64,000 nt of DNA from Whitmania pigra. Its lineage: Eukaryota; Annelida; Clitellata; Hirudinida; Haemopidae. Below are positions 26,696 through 35,802 of this stretch, piece after piece. The stretch's first letter is position 1, and every line of letters starts with the position of its first letter. Location: NCBI GenBank assembly GCA_021613335.1, contig JAJTWR010000479.1, positions 744,001 through 808,000 of the forward strand. The letters are read 5' to 3'. The position numbers and the translations under genes were made by a program. The notes below the pieces were generated by a model that saw only the letters and a list, made by a program, of their open reading frames with translations, was not told where the DNA came from and ran no database searches.

Positions 26696-27934
26696 ATGCC
26701 AAGGATAAAAGCCTTTAAAGCGCTTAAGCCCAATATCGAAAATATCGAAAATATTGTAACCGAGCCTATTGAATATTATTCAAAAGAAAAGATACGGCAA
26801 ATTATTAAAGATAATCCGCAAAGTTTTCTGAATTTAATTCATCCCGATTTGGTTAATCTTTATCAGCGCGGTTCCTATTCCAGTTTGATATACAAAACTA
26901 TCGAAGAAAATTTAGATTCGTTTAAAGAAAACAAGGTACTTGTCAGCGAAGAAAAACCGGCAATTTATATTTACCAAATTAATCATGACGGCATTACTCA
27001 AACAGGCATTTGGACATTAACCCATATTAATCATTATCTGGATAATTCGATGAAAAAACACGAGCTAACCGTAGAACAGCGTGAACAAATGCTGGCCGAT
27101 TATATGGCTCAAACAGGTTTAGACGCCAATCCGGTACTTATAACCTACAAGAAAAAAAATGAAATTAAGATAATTATCGACAAATATCTTCAAACCAAAC
27201 CCGCTATCAGCTTTAGCTATGCCAAAGCCGCCAAACATAAAATATGGATAATCAATTCAGATACCGATATTAACAGGCTTGTAAATTTGTTTGCGCAAAT
27301 GCCGGTAGTTTATATTGCCGACGGGCACCATCGAGCAGCAGGCATTGCAAAAATGTGCATCCAAAAACGCAATCTGTATGCGGGCGACCAAGAGGCTTCT
27401 TTCAACTTTTTTTCTACCGTTTATATGGATACCGATGAACTTAAAATACTACCCTATTACAGACTTGTAAAGGATTTGAATCATTTAGACGAACAAAATT
27501 TTATTAAAAAACTCGAAAACAATTTCTACGTTAAAAAGCCGGGTGCAGGATTTGTACCAACCGGTTTACATGAGTTTACCATGTACTTAAAATCAGGTTG
27601 GTACGCTTTAAAAGCAAAAAACCATACATTTAGCAACGATTCGGTTAATAATCTGGACGTAAGTATATTGCAAAACCATGTGCTAAGGCCTGTTTTAGGA
27701 ATAAAAGATCCGCGAACAGATAACAGGTTATTATTTGAAAGCGGAAAAATAAGTATCCCTAAAATTGAACAACTGATAGATACCGGTAAGATGCAGGCGG
27801 CCTTTTTGTTATCGGCTATTACTGTAGATCAAATTATTGCCGTAGCCGACGATAATAAAACCATGCCCCCTAAATCAACCTGGATTGAACCGAAGTTTTT
27901 AACAGGAATGCTAACCAATTATTTTACCAAATAA
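26696..27934 (+). CDS. DUF1015 family protein
   Basis: This is a 412-residue protein of the DUF1015 family. Landmarks are the opening MPRIKAFKALKPN, IKDNPQSFLNLIHPD, YIYQINHDGITQTGIW and the central YIADGHHRAAG. DUF1015 proteins in Bacteroidota usually lie next to serA and serC, as here, and have been linked to serine metabolism by context only. The HHR motif suggests a metal- or phosphate-binding site, but the reaction is not known to me. The gap to serA is 245 bp and a separate promoter motif is present. Confidence 0.85.
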   Translation: MPRIKAFKALKPNIENIENIVTEPIEYYSKEKIRQIIKDNPQSFLNLIHPDLVNLYQRGSYSSLIYKTIEENLDSFKENKVLVSEEKPAIYIYQINHDGITQTGIWTLTHINHYLDNSMKKHELTVEQREQMLADYMAQTGLDANPVLITYKKKNEIKIIIDKYLQTKPAISFSYAKAAKHKIWIINSDTDINRLVNLFAQMPVVYIADGHHRAAGIAKMCIQKRNLYAGDQEASFNFFSTVYMDTDELKILPYYRLVKDLNHLDEQNFIKKLENNFYVKKPGAGFVPTGLHEFTMYLKSGWYALKAKNHTFSNDSVNNLDVSILQNHVLRPVLGIKDPRTDNRLLFESGKISIPKIEQLIDTGKMQAAFLLSAITVDQIIAVADDNKTMPPKSTWIEPKFLTGMLTNYFTK

Positions 27935-27948
27935 TGTATATGGTAAAA

Positions 27949-28381
27949 ATCAATCGGGGAGGAGAGTTTAAGGTTTTTGACAGGCATAAACGGATAAATG
28001 GCGGTAAGAGGCGCTTTGTGGCAGATACGAAGAGAAATATAATTTGTAACGCGGTCCAGCCAACCTCCGCTACAGCAAGGGAGCCGATTTGGCGTTCAAG
28101 CCTTAAAGAGATTGTTTAGGGAGCGAAAACGATTTAGGTCGAGGCTATCCAGGAAATCTAAAACAGATGGCTCAACGAGTTATGGCTACCGGATAGAAAT
28201 ATCGCCCAAAATAGAAAGACTATACGGGAAAACTGAGCCTACAAAGCAGGGGTGATGGAAAGAGTTTTTTTCATGGTCGGAAAACTTCCGAAAGCTCAGC
28301 AAAGATTTTGAATTCTTGTCAGAATCTTCTCAAGCTATGCTATATCCCGGCTTCCATAAAATTATTTTGAATAAAATTTAA
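27949..28381 (+). mobile_element. Decayed IS5-family transposase remnant (C-terminal half)
   Basis: Translated pieces in shifting frames match the order of an IS5-type DDE transposase. They are FDRHKRINGGKRRFVADTKRNIICNAV (DDE core entry), then YRIEISPKIE, then RVFFSW-like and FRKLSKDFEFLSESSQAML, and KIILNKI with a stop at 28379. Several frameshifts and stops separate the parts and the N-terminal half is missing, so it is inactive. A similar tail occurs at 8827-8865. The remaining 177 bp to valS show no gene. Confidence 0.6.
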
Positions 28382-28558
28382 CCGTTTCGTGATAGACAAC
28401 TTATTTAAACCGAAACAGGTTTAAATACGTCATCTTGAAAAATTTTCAGATAATTGCCGACAAACTGTTAATGAATAATAAATTTTGAAGCGTTTTTGAA
28501 AACATTTTAAGGATAAAGAGTTACTTTTACCAATCACAAATCAATTTCATTAAAAATA

Positions 28559-31237
28559 ATGTGCCTTTCAACAAAATATAATCCCTCAGAAATTGAAGAC
28601 AAATGGTATAGCTATTGGTTAGAGAAACGTTTTTTTTGTTCAGAACCCGATGGGCGGGAACCTTATACTATTGTAATTCCTCCTCCTAACGTTACCGGCG
28701 TGTTGCATATGGGCCACATGTTAAACAATACCATTCAGGATGTATTAATTCGTAAAGCGCGCAAAGAGGGTAAAAACGCCTGTTGGGTACCCGGTACAGA
28801 TCATGCTTCTATTGCAACTGAAGCTAAGGTGGTGGCTATGTTGAAAGATCGCGGAATTAATAAAAATGATTTAAGTAGAGAAGAATTTTTGAAATACGCT
28901 TGGGAGTGGAAAGAAAAATACGGCGGCATTATTTTGGAACAGCTAAAAAAACTGGGAGCCAGTTGTGATTGGGATCGCGTCAGATTTACTATGGAAGATG
29001 ATTTAAGCGATGCGGTGATTGAAAGTTTTATTCATCTTTATAAAAAAGGAAATATTTATCGCGGCGTTAGAATGATTAATTGGGATCCGATTGGTAAAAC
29101 GGCTGTGTCTGACGAAGAGGTAATTCGAAAAGAGGTAAATCAAAAACTTTATTACATTAAATATTACGCGGCAAATGCCGGCAATAACCTTTTTAGCGAT
29201 TATTTGGCGATTGCCACCACCCGCCCCGAAACCATTATGGCCGATAGCGCCGTTTGCATTAACCCTGCCGACGGGCGTTATACCCGTTTTCATGGCAAAA
29301 AAGTTTATGTGCCTTTAATTAAGCGCGAAATTCCGGTTATTTTAGACAGCTATGTAGAAATGGATTTTGGTACCGGATGTTTAAAAGTTACCCCGGCTCA
29401 TGATTTAAACGACTATGAGCTTGGAATTAAACATAAATTACCCGTTATTGATATCTTAAATGATGACGGTACTTTAAATGACAAAGCAGAAATTCTGATA
29501 GGCGAAGACCGCTTTGCTGCTCGCAAAAAAATTGTAAAAATGCTCGAAGAAACCGGTCATTTAGAAAAGGTAGAAGATTACAAATCGCAGGTGGGCTTTT
29601 CTGAACGCACCGATGCGGTTATTGAACCCAAACTTTCATTGCAATGGTTTAGCAAAATGGAAGAATTAGCCAAACCGGCATTAGAAGAAGTTTTAAATGG
29701 CAAGGTAAAACTAATTCCTGAAAAATTTATCAATATCTATCGCCATTGGATGGAAAATGTAAAAGATTGGTGTATTTCGCGCCAGCTTTGGTGGGGGCAT
29801 CGTATTCCGGCATGGTATTTTCAGCACGAACAACCGGTAGTAGCCAAAACCAAAACCGAGGCCATAGAACAATTAATTAACCGGTCGGGAGAGCGGAAGG
29901 AGTGGAGCGAAGAAAACAAAGCTGTTTTCAGAAAGCAGGCAGAAGCGCTTATTTATCAGGATGAAGACGTGATGGATACTTGGTTTTCTTCTTGGTTATG
30001 GCCTATTTCGGTATTCGATGGGTTTAAAAATCCGGATAACAAGGATATTAAATATTATTATCCTACCAACGATTTGGTTACCGCGCCGGAGATTTTGTTT
30101 TTTTGGGTAGCGCGTATGATTATGGCGGGTATGGAGTTTAGAGGAGAAAAACCTTTTGAAAACGTTTATTTAACAGGAATTGTTAGAGATAAAATCGGGC
30201 GTAAAATGTCTAAATCATTGGGTAATTCGCCAGACCCAATCGAATTAATTAATAAATATGGCGCAGACGGAATTAGGGTGGGCATGCTTATGTCGTCATC
30301 GGCCGGCAACGACCTTATGTTTGATGAAGCGTATTGCCAACAAGGCAGAAACTTTGCTAATAAAATCTGGAACGCTTATCGTTTGGTAAATGGTTGGCAA
30401 ACAAATGCTAACTTACAAAATCAAAATACGCAGGCTATTGAATGGTTTGAAAACCGTTTTAACGAAGCATTGGCCGATATAGAAAGCAATTTTAAGCAAT
30501 ACAGATTATCAGAAGCATTAACAATTACCTATAAATTAGTTTGGGATGATTTCTGTGCTTGGTATTTGGAAATGGTTAAACCTGCTTATCAACAACCTGT
30601 TGACCTACCAACCAAGCGGGCTACCATACAATATTTTGAGCAAATTTTGAGTTTATTACATCCATTTATGCCGTTTTTAACCGAAGAGTTGTACCATGGT
30701 CAACTGTTTGGCAAAAGAGACGAGTTGGATTGTTGCGTGGTATCGCCTTATCCCTCCGGAGGCAAAATACAACCAACTGTTTTAAAAGAGGCCGAATTAA
30801 TTAAAGATTTAATATCCGAAATCAGAAACCTGCGCAATAAACATCAAATTTCTCCAAAAGAAGCCTTACCTCTTGCCATAAAAATAAATTCAGGTTTAAA
30901 TTTTGAAAAATGGGCTTTTATAGTGGTTAAATTAGCCAATATAAGTGGGTTTAAGTTGGTTAACAATAAAATTGCCGGCGGGATAAACTTTCTTATCGGA
31001 ACAGACGAATATTTTATTACCTTGACAAATAATGTTGACGCAGAAACAGAACGCGAACGCATGGAAAAAGAGTTGACATACTTTCAGGGCTTTCTTAAAT
31101 CTTGCGATGCAAAACTGAACAACGAGCGTTTTATGCAAAACGCCAAACCCGAAATTATTGCCAATGAACGTAACAAAAAAGCCGACGCCGACGCCAAAAT
31201 TGCTGCCTTGAAAGAAAACTTGGCCGGTTTGGGTTAA
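28559..31237 (+). CDS. valS: Valyl-tRNA synthetase ValS
   Basis: This class I synthetase charges tRNA-Val. At 892 residues its length is normal. The N-terminal YNPSEIEDKWYSYWLEKRF leads to the HIGH motif as HMGH in PPPNVTGVLHMGHML. The editing domain follows (ATTRPETIMADSAV, TPAHDLNDYELG). The KMSKS motif lies in GRKMSKSLGNSPDP, then comes the anticodon-binding domain, and a C-terminal coiled-coil arm (about residues 830-892) as in other ValS. The gene has about 600 bp of debris upstream; a -7-like TACTTTTA lies about 35 nt before the start. Confidence 0.98.
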   Translation: MCLSTKYNPSEIEDKWYSYWLEKRFFCSEPDGREPYTIVIPPPNVTGVLHMGHMLNNTIQDVLIRKARKEGKNACWVPGTDHASIATEAKVVAMLKDRGINKNDLSREEFLKYAWEWKEKYGGIILEQLKKLGASCDWDRVRFTMEDDLSDAVIESFIHLYKKGNIYRGVRMINWDPIGKTAVSDEEVIRKEVNQKLYYIKYYAANAGNNLFSDYLAIATTRPETIMADSAVCINPADGRYTRFHGKKVYVPLIKREIPVILDSYVEMDFGTGCLKVTPAHDLNDYELGIKHKLPVIDILNDDGTLNDKAEILIGEDRFAARKKIVKMLEETGHLEKVEDYKSQVGFSERTDAVIEPKLSLQWFSKMEELAKPALEEVLNGKVKLIPEKFINIYRHWMENVKDWCISRQLWWGHRIPAWYFQHEQPVVAKTKTEAIEQLINRSGERKEWSEENKAVFRKQAEALIYQDEDVMDTWFSSWLWPISVFDGFKNPDNKDIKYYYPTNDLVTAPEILFFWVARMIMAGMEFRGEKPFENVYLTGIVRDKIGRKMSKSLGNSPDPIELINKYGADGIRVGMLMSSSAGNDLMFDEAYCQQGRNFANKIWNAYRLVNGWQTNANLQNQNTQAIEWFENRFNEALADIESNFKQYRLSEALTITYKLVWDDFCAWYLEMVKPAYQQPVDLPTKRATIQYFEQILSLLHPFMPFLTEELYHGQLFGKRDELDCCVVSPYPSGGKIQPTVLKEAELIKDLISEIRNLRNKHQISPKEALPLAIKINSGLNFEKWAFIVVKLANISGFKLVNNKIAGGINFLIGTDEYFITLTNNVDAETERERMEKELTYFQGFLKSCDAKLNNERFMQNAKPEIIANERNKKADADAKIAALKENLAGLG

Positions 31238-31403
31238 TTTAAATCAAAATTTTTATAAATTGAGATAAGCCAATTGCGGGCATATCAGCTCAGCAAAACG
31301 AAAAATAACGGGTTTTCACCAATATTTTCTGCCGTAAAATCATTGCTGCCTATCGCCGGAGTCTTGTTTAAAAGCGTAAATACATCATAAGATGAAAAAA
31401 ATC

Positions 31404-31862
31404 TTACAAATTAATGAACAAAGGCAATTCTTCTATAAACTTATAATTGTGGTTTTTATGATCTATTTTTGTATAAAAATGATTTAGCCCGTTGGTAACA
31501 ACCAGCCAAGGAGTTTTATGTATAGAGTTGTACCTTGCAGCCTGATCAAATGTACTTTGCGATACTTTTACCGAAGGAGCCTTACATTCTACTATCATCA
31601 GTTTTTTACCCTGTTTGTCGAAAATTAGAATATCGGTACGTTTTTGTGTTTGGTTTAGTTTTAAACCGCCCTCAATTTGTATTAAAGAACCCGGAAAAGC
31701 TTTATGATTGATTAAAAACCGAATAAAATGCTGCCTTACCCATTCTTCGGGGGTTAATACCAAATGCTTTTTGCGAAGCTCGTCAAAAATGTAAATCAAA
31801 CCATTCCGTCGGCTTAATTTAAAAGGATAAGAAGGCAAATTAAGTGGAATAGGGTTAAACAT
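31404..31862 (-). CDS. Type I restriction R-subunit N-terminal-domain protein (orphan)
   Basis: This 152-residue protein matches the stand-alone HSDR_N type common in Bacteroidota. The segment KRTDILIFDKQGKKLMIVECKAPSVKVSQSTFDQAARYN contains the PD-(D/E)XK nuclease core: D in RTDIL, then VECKAP. No motor domains or hsdM/hsdS genes are present, so it is not a classical restriction system. Related orphan genes are usually called hypothetical, and a repair or structural nuclease role is possible. It is divergent from holA, and a perfect palindrome lies between them. Confidence 0.8.
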   Translation of the reverse strand: MFNPIPLNLPSYPFKLSRRNGLIYIFDELRKKHLVLTPEEWVRQHFIRFLINHKAFPGSLIQIEGGLKLNQTQKRTDILIFDKQGKKLMIVECKAPSVKVSQSTFDQAARYNSIHKTPWLVVTNGLNHFYTKIDHKNHNYKFIEELPLFINL

Positions 31863-31924
31863 GGAATCAATTTACAATTTTAGATTTTTTTAAGCGAACT
31901 TACAAAAAGCAAGATAAACGTTCA

Positions 31925-31942
31925 TTACTTTTGCCAAAGTAA
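31925..31942. promoter_or_regulatory. Palindrome between divergent HSDR_N and holA genes
   Basis: TTACTTT-tgcc-AAAGTAA is a perfect 7-bp inverted repeat. It contains TACTTTTG (31926-31933), a TAnnTTTG match on the plus strand. It could be an operator or only a symmetric promoter pair. Confidence 0.3.
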
Positions 31943-31997
31943 GGCTATGAACCCAACCATTTTCATTTGGCGCCAACTTTAAAACTCAAAACTTTCC

Positions 31998-32005
31998 TAA
32001 TTTTG
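31998..32005 (+). promoter_or_regulatory. -7 type promoter motif of holA, leaderless arrangement
   Basis: TAATTTTG ends 5 nt before the holA ATG at 32011. A second match lies about 70 nt further upstream. Confidence 0.45.
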
Positions 32006-32010
32006 CGGCA

Positions 32011-33036
32011 ATGAGCGCAAAAAATATTATCAAAGAATTACAAGCGAGAAAATTTAAGCCGATTTATCTTTTACATGGAGAAGAACCCTTTTATATTGAT
32101 GAAATAGTAAATTATATGGAAGCTAACGTACTTAACGATATGGAAAAAAGTTTTAACCAAACCGTTATGTACGGAGAAGATACTAATATGGCAACTATTA
32201 TCAATGAGGCAAAGCGATACCCGATGATGAGCAACTACCAATTGATAATTGTTAAAGAAGCTCAACAACTTAAATGGGACAAAGAAACAGACCAAGCCCA
32301 TAAAGATTCCGAATTTATTTTAAATTATTTTGAGAAACCTATCCCCACAACCATTTTGGTTTTTGCTTATAAATATGCCGTTTTCGATAAACGTAAAAAA
32401 ATTTACAAAGCCATTGCCAACAGCGGAGTGGTTTTTCAAAGCGATTTGGTGCGGGATTATCAATTGACAGGATGGATTGACGCTTATGTTAAAGAACAAG
32501 GCTATCAAATAGAAACAAAGGCATCGGCTTTAATGGCCGAATTTTTAGGCGCCGATTTATCTAAAATTGCCAATGAAGTGGAAAAACTTTGCTTAAATAT
32601 TCCAAAAAACCGGATAATTACCGCAGATGACATTCAAAAAAATATTGGCATCAGCAAAGACTATAATGTTTTTGAATTACAAAAAGCCTTGTCTTATCGG
32701 GATGTATTCAAATGCAACCAAATTATTAATTATTTTGCCGCCAACCCCAAAGCAAATCCCATGGTAATGATAATGGCAAGTCTTAACAGTTATTTTACCA
32801 AAATTCTTAAATATCACTATATAATAAACAAAGCAGACGCGGCAAAAGAGCTGGGCATAAATCCTTTTTTTGTTAAAGATTATAAAGCGGCGGCTAACGC
32901 TTTCAGCATTGATAAAACTTTTGATGTTATTAACTGTTTGCGAGAATACGATTTAAAAAGTAAAGGCTTGGAAAACAGCCCTAATACTGGCGAAGGCGAG
33001 TTGTTGAAAGAATTGTTGTTTAAAATATTACACTAA
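32011..33036 (+). CDS. holA: DNA polymerase III delta subunit HolA
   Basis: HolA is the clamp-loader subunit that opens the beta sliding clamp. The 341-residue protein shows the family pattern. The opening FKPIYLLHGEEPFYIDEI gives the degenerate ATPase fold, with YLLHGEE in place of a P-loop, since delta does not hydrolyse ATP. AKRYPMMSNYQLIIVKEAQQL and FLGADLSKIANEVEKL lie in the middle, and the C-terminal collar domain has YNVFELQKALSYRD. Length is normal. Confidence 0.94.
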   Translation: MSAKNIIKELQARKFKPIYLLHGEEPFYIDEIVNYMEANVLNDMEKSFNQTVMYGEDTNMATIINEAKRYPMMSNYQLIIVKEAQQLKWDKETDQAHKDSEFILNYFEKPIPTTILVFAYKYAVFDKRKKIYKAIANSGVVFQSDLVRDYQLTGWIDAYVKEQGYQIETKASALMAEFLGADLSKIANEVEKLCLNIPKNRIITADDIQKNIGISKDYNVFELQKALSYRDVFKCNQIINYFAANPKANPMVMIMASLNSYFTKILKYHYIINKADAAKELGINPFFVKDYKAAANAFSIDKTFDVINCLREYDLKSKGLENSPNTGEGELLKELLFKILH

Positions 33037-33196
33037 TAAATGATGTTTTAAAAACAATGTTTTATATAAACGGCAAAACGAAATTTCCATTTTTTAAAAT
33101 ACAAACCAAAATAATTTCCTTAAAAATTTATTAACCCGGATTCGATTAATAATTTGAAAAAAAATTACTCAACTACAATCATTTCATAGACTTAAG

Positions 33197-33750
33197 CCAA
33201 AGGGTGTTAACGCCCATTACCATTTTCCTAAAAACCTGTTGTTTAGGTAAATGTACCAGCATTTCTTTTGTTGATTTTATCCTCATCAAGGCATGCAACA
33301 ACAAACGGAGTAAAAGAAATAAGGTTTTCAAAGAAATCGCCCATTCGGCAAATCTATCATAGGCATAGTTTTATGGCTTTAAATTGCATATCGTTATAAT
33401 GACAAAGGGGAGAAACTGAATTTTGCCGTCACTCAAGCCAATGTGGACGATAAGGAACCGCTTAATAACAGAGCTGTATTCGGAAAACTTTTTGCAGATA
33501 AGGGGTACATTTGCCAGCAATTAACCAAAATCCTCTTTGTAAACGATATTCATCTGATTACCAATATGGAAAACAACATCAAAAATAGTCTGATGACATT
33601 AAGCGATAAAATCCTGCCTAGAAAAAGATCGGTGATTGAAACCGTAAAAAAGGACTAAAAAACAATTGTCAGTTAGAGCATCCTAGACCGCGCCGGTTTA
33701 ATTGCTTATGCTTTCCTCCCCCAAAAACCTTCTACTGCTTATCAAACAAA
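33197..33750 (+). mobile_element. Decayed IS982-family transposase remnant
   Basis: Successive frames give the order of an IS982 transposase: FLKTCCLGKCTSISFVDF, then CNNKRSKRNKVFKEIAHS, then a FYGFKLHIV-like piece after two stops. A one-base loss follows, then YNDKGEKLNFAVTQANVDDKEPL, LFADKGYICQQL, LSDKILPRKRSVIETV, and a scrambled end resembling NICQLEHSRHR. The longest open piece is 33443-33658. Frameshifts and stops make it inactive. The ends of the element are not recognisable. Confidence 0.75.
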
Positions 33751-33933
33751 GTATTCTAACCAATTACAAACCTTTTGATTAATCGAAGCCTTGTTTTTAA
33801 TGAACTGATTTACAGCTATATATCTATAATTAAAAGGAGGTTAATTTGTAATTATCTTAACATTAAAGGACTATTTTTAACAGCCCTTACATAAAATATA
33901 AATTCTATTTTTTTGTCGGATACAATTTTTTGT

Positions 33934-33960
33934 TACCTTTGGATTAAACGATCGTTAGTT
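33934..33960 (+). promoter_or_regulatory. Promoter motif and PaaR-like operator of the amidase gene
   Basis: TACCTTTG (33934-33941) is a -7 match. It is followed at 33943-33960 by ATTAAACGATCGTTAGTT, whose right half-site CGTTAGTT is nearly that of the paaK operator (TGTTAGTT). The core AACGATCGTT is itself palindromic. The position just after the -7 box is the same as at paaK. The leader to the ATG at 34120 would be about 170 nt. Confidence 0.5.
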
Positions 33961-34119
33961 ATTTATACAAATTCCTTGTAAAATATGATGCAACTCTCTA
34001 AATCAAAAAACAGCGATTTGAAAAGTTGAGAAATTTAGCCGGCTAACTTATTCGATAAGATTGATTTATACAACAAGACGGAAAAAATTTTTACGATTAA
34101 TTCTTAAAATGATAAAGTT

Positions 34120-35510
34120 ATGAATTTAACAGAACTCACCATTATTGAAGCCAAAAAAGGACTTTTACAAGGTGATTTTTCTTGTGTAGAATACGTAAAT
34201 GCACTTATTGCACAAACCGAAGCCAACTCTAACCTTAACTGTTATATTAATTGGGATGCAGAACGGTTACGAGCAAGCGCAACTGCTTTTGACAAAAATA
34301 AAACCAACGGTTTGCTAGCGGGTATTCCCATAGCTTTTAAAGATAATATGGATGTTGCTCAAATTCCTACTACGGGCGGTACCGGTTCATTAAAAGATAA
34401 TGTTCCTACTGTTCATGCGTCGGTAGTAGAGCGAGCGCTAACAGAAGGGGCGTTAATGGCTGGCAAAGCCAATTTGCATGAACTTGCATTAGGTATAACC
34501 AACAATAATAGCGTATTTGGAGCGTGCCATAACCCTTATTCTCCCTCATTAATTACAGGCGGCAGTAGCGGAGGTTGCGGAGCTTTGTTGGCGGCACGTA
34601 TGGCTCCCGGAGCAATCGGAACTGATACGGGCGGTTCGGTTCGTATTCCGGCCGCATTATGTGGGGTAGTAGGATTTCGGCCAAGTTCGGGCCGTTATTT
34701 GCAAGGCGGCATTATACCCATTTCACGTACGCGCGATACCGCCGGCCCTATGGCACGCACGGTCGCGGATGTGGCGCTGTTAGATCAAGCAATTGTAAAT
34801 AAAACTCCGGATACGCCTCATACATCGCTTAAACCCGAATCAATACGATTAGGCGTATTGCGAACGCCATCATGGGACGGTTTGGACGAGGAAGTAGAAG
34901 CTACTGCAAAAAAAAGCGGTTTCTGAGTTTGCCAAGCCGGGATGCAACTAATCGATGTCGAATTCTCAGAATTGGAATCCATTAATGCTGCTATTGGGCT
35001 TACCATTGTATTTTATGAATATTTAATAGATGTTCCGGCTTATTTAAAAGCAAATGATACAAAAGCCGCATTAAAAAAATACTGACAGGGGTGGGTAGCC
35101 CTGATGTAGCAGGCATTCTACAAGCAATTATTGACAACCCTGTTCCTGAAATAGTCTATCAGCAAGCCATGATACAACGTCAACAGCTTCAACAAAAATA
35201 CCAGCAGCATTTTCAGCAACATCAGCTTGACGCATTGATTTGTCCTACTACCGTTTTGACGGCCAGACCCATTGGCGAAGATGTTAATGTGCTGATACGG
35301 GGTAATCAAGTACCAACATTTCAAACTTATTTACGCAATACCGATGGAGCCAGTATTGCCGGTTTACCCTCCATCAGTGTTCCGGCAGGCTTGTCTTCTG
35401 ATGGTTTACCGATTGGGCTTTTGTTAGAAGGGGCATTTATGAACGACCGTCATTTACTGCAAGTGGCCGCCACCGCAGAACAAATATTAGGCCCGATAGC
35501 AAAACCTTGA
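34120..35510 (+). pseudogene. Amidase signature family enzyme, broken by indels
   Basis: The first frame (268 codons) carries the Ser-Ser-Lys triad of amidase-signature hydrolases: Lys74 in AFKDNMD, the cis-Ser in GGSSGG (149-150) and the nucleophile Ser173 in TDTGGSVRIPA. The C-terminal part (35091-35510) has LDALICPTT and GLPSISVPAG. Three single-base indels break it. There is one extra A in a run of eight at 34915-34922, one base lost near 34940 (which restores the frame), and one A lost in the run near 35080. All other sequence is well conserved, so damage is recent or these are read errors. By context it may hydrolyse an arylacetamide to feed phenylacetate to the paa genes (inference). 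Confidence 0.85.
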
Positions 35511-35670
35511 TTTGCCGGTTTAAAGCAAGTATTTTAAAAACCATACCCAAGCCTTACCCGACATGATATGCAAATTAACATCGGAAGAGTTTCTTTATAA
35601 AGAGATGAAAATTCTATACTAATAACCGATGCAAACAAATGCTCAGTATAATTAATCGTTCCATGAAAGA

Positions 35671-35708
35671 AAATACGGTCTGACAAGCCGAACCGTATTT
35701 ATTTTTTG
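35671..35708 (+). terminator. Intrinsic terminator downstream of the amidase gene
   Basis: AAATACGGT and ACCGTATTT form a perfect 9-bp stem with a 12-nt loop, followed by ATTTTTTG. A second small hairpin (AATCCTT-aac-AAGGATT, then TTTTT) lies at 35771-35790. The remaining bases of this 290-bp gap show no gene. Confidence 0.75.
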
Positions 35709-35802
35709 TGCCGTCTCTAAACAAGTAAAACCGTATCAAAAGACACAATATTACAAGGTTTTTTACTTTTAATCCTTAACAAGGATTTTTAAAAAATAAC
35801 AT

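Noticed and set aside
27934..28119. Plus-strand frame of 61 codons overlapping the DUF1015 stop
   Set aside because: It is an open piece of a decayed IS5-type transposase, not a separate gene.
31404..31862. Type I restriction system
   Set aside because: Only the N-terminal domain of the R subunit is present, with no motor domain and no methylase or specificity genes.
33443..33658. Plus-strand frame of 71 codons as an intact gene
   Set aside because: It is the longest open piece of an IS982 transposase whose other parts lie in other frames.
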